From positions 40,276-50,829 of the forward strand of contig DAEE01000007.1 in assembly GCA_002495205.1 (NCBI GenBank): a stretch of 10,554 nt of DNA. The letters run 5' to 3'. This document shows, piece after piece, positions 7,278 to 10,554 of the stretch; the first letter of the stretch is position 1, and every line of letters starts with the position of its first letter. Both the position numbers and the translations under genes were made by a program. Source of the DNA: Thaumarchaeota archaeon UBA183 (GTDB taxonomy: Archaea; Thermoproteota; Nitrososphaeria; Nitrososphaerales; UBA183). The notes beneath the pieces were generated by a model that saw only the letters and a program-made list of their open reading frames with translations, was not told the DNA's origin and ran no database searches.

Positions 7278-7712
7278 CTATCGCTCGATGAATTCTCGGA
7301 TGACCCTCAGCGTCTGGGGGTTGTCTCGGAGGTACTCGGCCAGCTTCTCGAACCGCCTCAGCGTGCTGGGATGGACGTGGTGCTCGATCCCTTCGGTGTC
7401 GATGTAGGCGGTCTGGTCGTCGACCCCCAGCATCGAGATGAGTTCGGAAATCACCTGGTGCCTCTTGATGACGGACCTCGCCACCTTCTCCCCCGACGCC
7501 GTCAGCCTCATTCCCCTGTACCGCTCGTGTTCAAGGTACCCCTTCTTTGCCAGGTTGACCACCATGCTCGAGACGGTTGGGGGCTTCACCCCAAGCCTGT
7601 CCGAGATGTCCGCGACGCTGACGTACCCCTTCTCGACGTTGAGGTTGCAGATGGCCTCCAGGTAGTCCTCGAGGCGAGAGATGTCTTTCCTCGACTGCAG
7701 GACTGTGACCAA
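7278..7712 (-). CDS. mntR: DtxR/MntR-family metal-dependent transcriptional regulator
   Basis: 144-residue metalloregulator with an N-terminal winged helix-turn-helix (VSVADISDRLGVKPPTVSSMV, about 31-51) and a helical dimerisation/metal domain. It lacks the SH3-like third domain, like B. subtilis MntR (142 residues). Against that protein at a constant offset of eight, every manganese ligand is present: D16, E19, H85, E107, E110 and H111, in the contexts LEDYLE, KRHQV and TEGIEHH. Aspartate at the position where DtxR/IdeR carry methionine argues for Mn(II) sensing. The recognition helix PPTVSSMV, however, resembles DtxR (GPTVSQTV) more than B. subtilis MntR. TTG 7712 is the only sensible start: an upstream in-frame stop lies at 7730-7728 and the next Met is in the recognition helix. 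It is divergent from the Nramp gene, whose promoter carries a DtxR-like box, so it is the obvious repressor there. The archaeal MDR1/SirR label would serve equally well. Confidence 0.93.
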   Translation of the reverse strand: MVTVLQSRKDISRLEDYLEAICNLNVEKGYVSVADISDRLGVKPPTVSSMVVNLAKKGYLEHERYRGMRLTASGEKVARSVIKRHQVISELISMLGVDDQTAYIDTEGIEHHVHPSTLRRFEKLAEYLRDNPQTLRVIREFIER

Positions 7713-7744
7713 ACCCCCTCGCTGAAATCAACCACCACGAGCCG

Positions 7745-7750
7745 ATAAAA
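7745..7750 (-). promoter_or_regulatory. TATA-like element of the regulator gene
   Basis: TTTTAT on the minus strand, centred about 36 bases upstream of TTG 7712. Initiation is predicted near 7721, giving a leader of roughly nine bases that contains the G-rich GAGGGGG abutting the start codon. No DtxR-like box overlaps it, so autoregulation would depend on the box 70-90 bases away. Confidence 0.45.
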
Positions 7751-7815
7751 GGCTTCTCCGGCTAGTATGAGATGGAATTAGGGGGATAGAGCTTTATGAG
7801 AACTATCGAGGTATG

Positions 7816-7834
7816 TTAGGTTCGCCTAACTTAA
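7816..7834. promoter_or_regulatory. DtxR/IdeR/MntR-type operator in the Nramp promoter
   Basis: TTAGGTTCGCCTAACTTAA matches the DtxR/IdeR consensus as I recall it (TTAGGTTAGSCTAACCTAA) at 17 of 19 positions. A perfect 6-bp inverted repeat GTTAGG-N4-CCTAAC occupies 7815-7830. Its right end overlaps the Nramp TATA region, so bound repressor would block TBP/TFB. The divergent gene encodes the matching regulator family. The sequence match is direct; metal-dependent repression is inferred. Confidence 0.8.
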
Positions 7835-7838
7835 GTAT
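7831..7838 (+). promoter_or_regulatory. TATA box of the Nramp transporter gene
   Basis: TTAAGTAT is centred about 31 bases before TTG 7866 and overlaps the last four bases of the operator. A second AT-rich element, CTTTATGA (about 7791-7798), lies further upstream and would give a longer leader; I consider it less likely. Confidence 0.6.
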
Positions 7839-7865
7839 GACCCTGGCCGCTCGTGGGGGGAGACC

Positions 7866-9107
7866 TTGAGGGCCGCTTCTGTGCGCGAGTTCGTCGGCTA
7901 CCTCGGCCCCGCGCTCATTGTCAGCATGGCCTACATGGACCCTGGAAACTACGGGACTGCGATCCAGAGTGGGGCACTGTTTGAGAATGGGCTGGTGTGG
8001 GCTGTCTGGCTGGCGAGCCTCATGGCGATGGAGCTGCAGTACCTTTCAGGGAAGCTCGGCATCGCCACTGGGAAGAGCCTCCCGGAACTCCTGAGAGAAT
8101 CTCTGAAGTCTCGCTACAGCAGGTTCTCCTACTGGCTGGCGGCCGAGGCCGCGGCCGCCGCAACCGACCTCGCCGAGTACCTCGGGACCGTGCTGGCGCT
8201 CAACATACTGTTCGGGATTCCGCTTCTCTATGCGGCCACGCTGGGGGCGCTGGACGTCCTCATCATACTCGCCTTCGCGACGAGGAGGTTCAGGGTCATC
8301 GAGTACCTCTTCATGCTCTTCGTATCAATCATAGGCATAGGGTTCCTGTACGAGACGTTCACGTTCGGACCTGACTTCGCAGACATCGTCAGACATACGT
8401 TCGTCCCTGCACTGAGCAACGGCAACATCCCGTTCGTGGTAGGAATAGTGGGGGCCACAGTGATGCCCCACGCCCTTTTCGTCCATTCGCACCTGACGAA
8501 GAACAAGCTGACTTCGGGCACGGTCGAGGAAAAGAGGCGCCTCACCCGTCTCCACCTCGCAGAGTGCGTGCTCACCCTTTCCATTGCGGCCCTGGTGAAC
8601 GTCGCAATCCTTGTGGCCGCAGGGAAGGTGCTCTGCCCTCTCTATGGATGCGCAGGGAACACTGACATCAACTCGTTGACCGTGAACAAGGCTGCCAGCA
8701 TAATGGGGTCGCTCTACGGTCCGCTCGCCGCCGTCGTGTTCGGCGTGACCCTGCTTTCGTCGGGGCTAGCGTCCTCGACCACCGGCACCCTTGCAGGGCA
8801 GGCAATCATGGAAGGTCTCCTTGGGACGAAGATCAACGTGTACGCCCGGAGGCTTGTCACCAGGGTCATCAACGTCTTCCCGACTGTGACGGCGATCCTC
8901 CTGGGGGTGAGCCCTCTGTCGCTCCTGGTGTACAGCCAGGTAGTCCTCAGCATGATGATACCCCTGCCGATGATCCCGCTTCTGTACTATACTTCGAAGA
9001 GGGGATACATGGGGGAGTTCGTCAACAGGAAGGCGACGACTTTCGTGGCCGTGGTGGTGGCCACCACCATCATCGCGCTCAACGCGCTACTTCTGATCAG
9101 TCTTTAG
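7866..9107 (+). CDS. mntH: Nramp-family divalent metal transporter (MntH)
   Basis: Proton-coupled importer of Mn(II), and often Fe(II), in the cytoplasmic membrane; 413 residues with about eleven hydrophobic segments, the usual size for prokaryotic Nramp. The unwound TM1 motif MDPGN carries metal ligands D25 and N28. The TM6 motif GATVMPH carries A197, M200 and H202, corresponding to the A/M ligand pair of DraNramp. The methionine ligand that favours transition metals over Mg/Ca is therefore present, and transport activity is expected. TTG 7866 is forced: no in-frame start exists just upstream, and the first internal Met lies inside TM1. The promoter holds a DtxR-like operator and the divergent gene encodes the cognate regulator, so expression is likely repressed when metal is plentiful. 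The 3' end overlaps the convergent phosphoribosyltransferase gene by 21 bases. Confidence 0.96.
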   Translation: MRAASVREFVGYLGPALIVSMAYMDPGNYGTAIQSGALFENGLVWAVWLASLMAMELQYLSGKLGIATGKSLPELLRESLKSRYSRFSYWLAAEAAAAATDLAEYLGTVLALNILFGIPLLYAATLGALDVLIILAFATRRFRVIEYLFMLFVSIIGIGFLYETFTFGPDFADIVRHTFVPALSNGNIPFVVGIVGATVMPHALFVHSHLTKNKLTSGTVEEKRRLTRLHLAECVLTLSIAALVNVAILVAAGKVLCPLYGCAGNTDINSLTVNKAASIMGSLYGPLAAVVFGVTLLSSGLASSTTGTLAGQAIMEGLLGTKINVYARRLVTRVINVFPTVTAILLGVSPLSLLVYSQVVLSMMIPLPMIPLLYYTSKRGYMGEFVNRKATTFVAVVVATTIIALNALLLISL

Positions 9108-9587
9108 GTCGGATTCCATCGCGGCCCTCAGCCGCCCCATCTCGCCCAGCTCGAAGGGGAAGACCACCCATTCAGAGACCTCCTCGAGGTAGTAGTCTGG
9201 TTGGGTCTTGCTCCAGGGCTTCTTGAAGAGGACGGCCGTCTCAAGTGTCCTGGGCTTCTGCTGCGATAGGTAGCCCTTCATGAGGGTCAAGGTGTCCCCC
9301 TGGTCAACAAGGTCGTCGACGAGGAGTATGTCCTCATCCTGGATTGCCTCCGTAAGGGTCGAGAGGATCCTCGGGGGAGACCTCTTGCCTATGTCGTTGT
9401 AAGACTTCACGTTGACGAAGTCCACCTTGACGTTGAGGTGGTCCGAGAGCACCATGGCGACGGGTATCCCTCCTCTGGCGATGCCAACCACTAGGTCGTA
9501 CCTTTTTCCCTTGGCTCGTACCTTCTCGGCAAGCGCCTCCGCCAAGTTCCCGTATTCGGGCCAGCTGATGTACCTGAAGTTCGGCAA
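9087..9587 (-). CDS. Purine-type phosphoribosyltransferase (Gpt/COG2236-like)
   Basis: Type I phosphoribosyltransferase of 166 residues, probably salvaging xanthine, guanine or hypoxanthine with PRPP in the cytosol. The PRPP-binding signature is ILLVDDLVDQGDTL (87-100), with the two adjacent acidic residues D91 and D92. Upstream is the ARGGIPVA loop (37-44). The C-terminal hood KPWSKTQPDYY...EWVVFPFE (about 123-146) resembles xanthine-guanine phosphoribosyltransferases, where PDYY and the Trp contact the base. Archaeal members of this group are often annotated simply as phosphoribosyltransferase, and the exact base cannot be read here. TTG 9587 is the start because the domain begins immediately (RYISWPEY) and the next Met is at about residue 45. 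A TATA element lies about 28 bases upstream. It converges on, and overlaps, the Nramp gene. Confidence 0.92.
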   Translation of the reverse strand: MPNFRYISWPEYGNLAEALAEKVRAKGKRYDLVVGIARGGIPVAMVLSDHLNVKVDFVNVKSYNDIGKRSPPRILSTLTEAIQDEDILLVDDLVDQGDTLTLMKGYLSQQKPRTLETAVLFKKPWSKTQPDYYLEEVSEWVVFPFELGEMGRLRAAMESDLKTDQK

Positions 9588-9610
9588 CGGAGCTGGCCAG
9601 GCGGCCGAGT

Positions 9611-9618
9611 ATAGTTAA
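9611..9618 (-). promoter_or_regulatory. TATA box of the phosphoribosyltransferase gene
   Basis: TTAACTAT on the minus strand, centred about 28 bases upstream of TTG 9587, in an AT-rich island between this gene and the tRNA. The spacing predicts a leaderless transcript. Confidence 0.6.
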
Positions 9619-9652
9619 CTCTTCGACACCATCTTGACTGCTGGGTGTAAAG

Positions 9653-9744
9653 TGGGCCGGAGCGGATTCGAACCGCCGACCTTGGCGCGACCAAGCGATT
9701 CGCCGTGTAAAGGCGACGTCCTAACCGTGCTAGACGACCGGCCC
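9653..9744 (-). tRNA. tRNA-Val (anticodon UAC) with an enlarged variable region
   Basis: The cloverleaf reads clearly on the minus strand. A 7-bp acceptor stem GGGCCGG/CCGGCCC has discriminator A. The D arm is GTCT/GGAC (last pair U-G) with GG in the loop. The anticodon stem TCGCC/GGCGA encloses TTTACAC, which gives anticodon UAC. The T arm is GGCGG-TTCGAAT-CCGCT. No CCA is encoded. The stretch between the anticodon and T stems is 22 bases instead of the usual 5 (expected AGGTC). The extra 17 bases can form a hairpin CTTGG-TCGCG-CCAAG. This is either an intron at a non-canonical position or a class II-like variable arm on a valine tRNA. I could not draw a convincing bulge-helix-bulge. Total 92 bases. 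Confidence 0.88.
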
Positions 9745-9767
9745 GAGACCCGCGCGACGGGAACCGG

Positions 9768-9775
9768 TAATAAGC
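9768..9775 (-). promoter_or_regulatory. TATA box of the tRNA-Val gene
   Basis: GCTTATTA on the minus strand, centred about 27 bases upstream of the tRNA 5' end at 9744, the expected archaeal distance if transcription starts at or near the mature end. An ACCGGT palindrome follows it, probably by chance. Confidence 0.55.
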
Positions 9776-9804
9776 CTTGGAATGCTTTTGCCCCGCCGAA
9801 TCAG

Positions 9805-9811
9805 ATTTAAC
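9805..9811 (+). promoter_or_regulatory. TATA box of the enolase gene
   Basis: ATTTAAC is centred about 37 bases before TTG 9845, longer than at the other genes. A start site near 9834 would leave a leader of about 11 bases holding the purine-rich GAGGAGAGG (9836-9844). This enolase mRNA may therefore carry a very short Shine-Dalgarno-like leader instead of being strictly leaderless. Confidence 0.5.
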
Positions 9812-9844
9812 GTGCCCGCTTCGGCTAGAGCCCCTGAGGAGAGG

Positions 9845-10554
9845 TTGAAGCAGCCAGGCAAGATAGTCGCTGTCCGGGCAAGGCAAATCCTCGATTCAAG
9901 GGGCAATCCCACAGTCGAGGCGGAGGTCTTGACAGACGCCTCAGTGGGGAGAGCGAGCGTCCCGTCGGGGGCGTCGAAGGGGAAGCTCGAAGCCCTTGAG
10001 CTCCGGGACGGTGACCAGAGGCGGTTCCATGGGAAGGGAGTATCCAAGGCCGTGTCAAACGTGAACGGGGTGATCGGGCCGAGGGTGGTAGGATTTGATT
10101 GCTCAAGTCAGGGGAAGATCGACCGGACGATGATCAACCTCGATGGCACCAGAAACAAGAGCAGGCTGGGAGCGAACGCCATGCTGGCAGTCTCGATGGC
10201 CGTGGCTTGGGCAGCATCCAATGCGAGGCAGGTGAGCCTCTTCCGCCAGCTGAAGGCGTCCCCAAGGTACACCCTCCCGGTCCCAATGATGAACGTCATC
10301 AATGGCGGGGAGCATGCAGGGAACGACCTGGCGATACAGGAGTTCCTAATCGAACCCGTGGGGGCAGGGGGATGCACCGAGGCCATCAGGATGGGGGTGG
10401 AAGTCTACCAGTCGCTGAAGCAGGTGCTCACAGACAAGTATGGCAGGGGCGCAATCAACGTCGGAGACGAGGGAGGGTTCGCTCCCCCACTCCGCAAGAC
10501 GCGGGAGGCGCTGGACGCAATCGGACAGTCGATACGGGTGGCCGGGTATTCCGA
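9845..10554 (+). CDS. eno: Enolase, partial (C-terminus beyond right edge)
   Basis: Phosphopyruvate hydratase, interconverting 2-phosphoglycerate and phosphoenolpyruvate in glycolysis and gluconeogenesis; Mg(II)-dependent and cytosolic. About 236 residues are visible, roughly the first 55 percent of the usual 410-430. Family hallmarks are ARQILDSRGNPTVEAEV (12-28), the mobile loop PSGASKG (40-46), LGANAMLAVS, PVPMMNVINGGEHAGN (the substrate-binding histidine), AIQEFLIEPVGA (the QEF glutamate) and VGDEGGFAP (the catalytic glutamate equivalent to yeast E211). The loop has lysine where yeast has threonine (SGAST). The in-frame GTG at 9812 lies almost on the TATA box, so TTG 9845 is the likely start. 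The catalytic lysine and the C-terminal metal ligands lie outside the window. The gene is divergent from tRNA-Val. Confidence 0.96.
   Translation, partial: MKQPGKIVAVRARQILDSRGNPTVEAEVLTDASVGRASVPSGASKGKLEALELRDGDQRRFHGKGVSKAVSNVNGVIGPRVVGFDCSSQGKIDRTMINLDGTRNKSRLGANAMLAVSMAVAWAASNARQVSLFRQLKASPRYTLPVPMMNVINGGEHAGNDLAIQEFLIEPVGAGGCTEAIRMGVEVYQSLKQVLTDKYGRGAINVGDEGGFAPPLRKTREALDAIGQSIRVAGYS

Noticed and set aside
7741..7811. GATAG...CTATC inverted repeat and other short repeats in the regulator-Nramp gap
   Set aside because: Only 5-bp arms with a 13-base spacer and no match to a known operator; easily due to chance.
9640..9652. Possible terminator after the tRNA gene
   Set aside because: No T-rich tract of convincing length follows the tRNA 3' end on the minus strand, so no terminator is called.
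1..10554. Mobile elements, CRISPR arrays, attachment sites or a replication origin
   Set aside because: No transposase, integrase, regularly spaced repeats, terminal inverted repeats or origin-like repeat cluster was seen. The tRNA has no duplicated 3' end within the window that would mark an integration site.

Overview
This is an archaeal chromosome segment. The evidence is TATA boxes placed about 27-31 bases upstream of start codons with no leader, a tRNA gene without an encoded CCA end, an archaeal-type Lhr helicase beside a COG1407 phosphoesterase, and no bacterial -35/-10 promoters. Base composition is GC-rich. A Thermoproteota/Thaumarchaeota/Bathyarchaeia-type lineage is my guess from general protein flavour and is not proven. 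The window is densely coded, with no mobile element, CRISPR array or unexplained stretch over 300 bases. A striking trait is the start codons: at least six genes appear to require TTG.

Left part (1-6277), genome maintenance: a minus-strand SMC-like ATPase runs off the left edge at its Walker B motif. It is divergent from a large Lhr-type helicase (1955-4798). The helicase is followed on the same strand by an unrecognised conserved-looking protein (4834-5517) and, one base after its stop, a COG1407 metallophosphoesterase (5519-6277). Lhr and COG1407 are known genomic partners, which puts the unknown middle gene in a likely nucleic-acid repair or processing unit.

Middle (6286-7256): a thioredoxin on the minus strand and a Nudix hydrolase on the plus strand diverge from one shared AT-rich TATA element.

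Metal homeostasis (7278-9107): a DtxR/MntR-family regulator with a complete MntR-type manganese site is divergent from an Nramp (MntH) transporter. The transporter's promoter contains a 19-base sequence matching my recollection of the DtxR/IdeR box at 17 of 19 positions and overlapping the TATA box. This reads as a self-contained manganese or iron uptake switch.

Right part (9087-10554): a purine-type phosphoribosyltransferase (minus) whose 3' end overlaps the Nramp gene, a tRNA-Val(UAC) (minus) with 17 extra bases in its variable region, and the start of enolase (plus), cut by the right edge.

The most notable items are the compact SMC-like protein with no visible hinge domain or zinc hook, the metal-regulator/operator/transporter module, the odd tRNA-Val and the uncharacterised gene between Lhr and the phosphoesterase.
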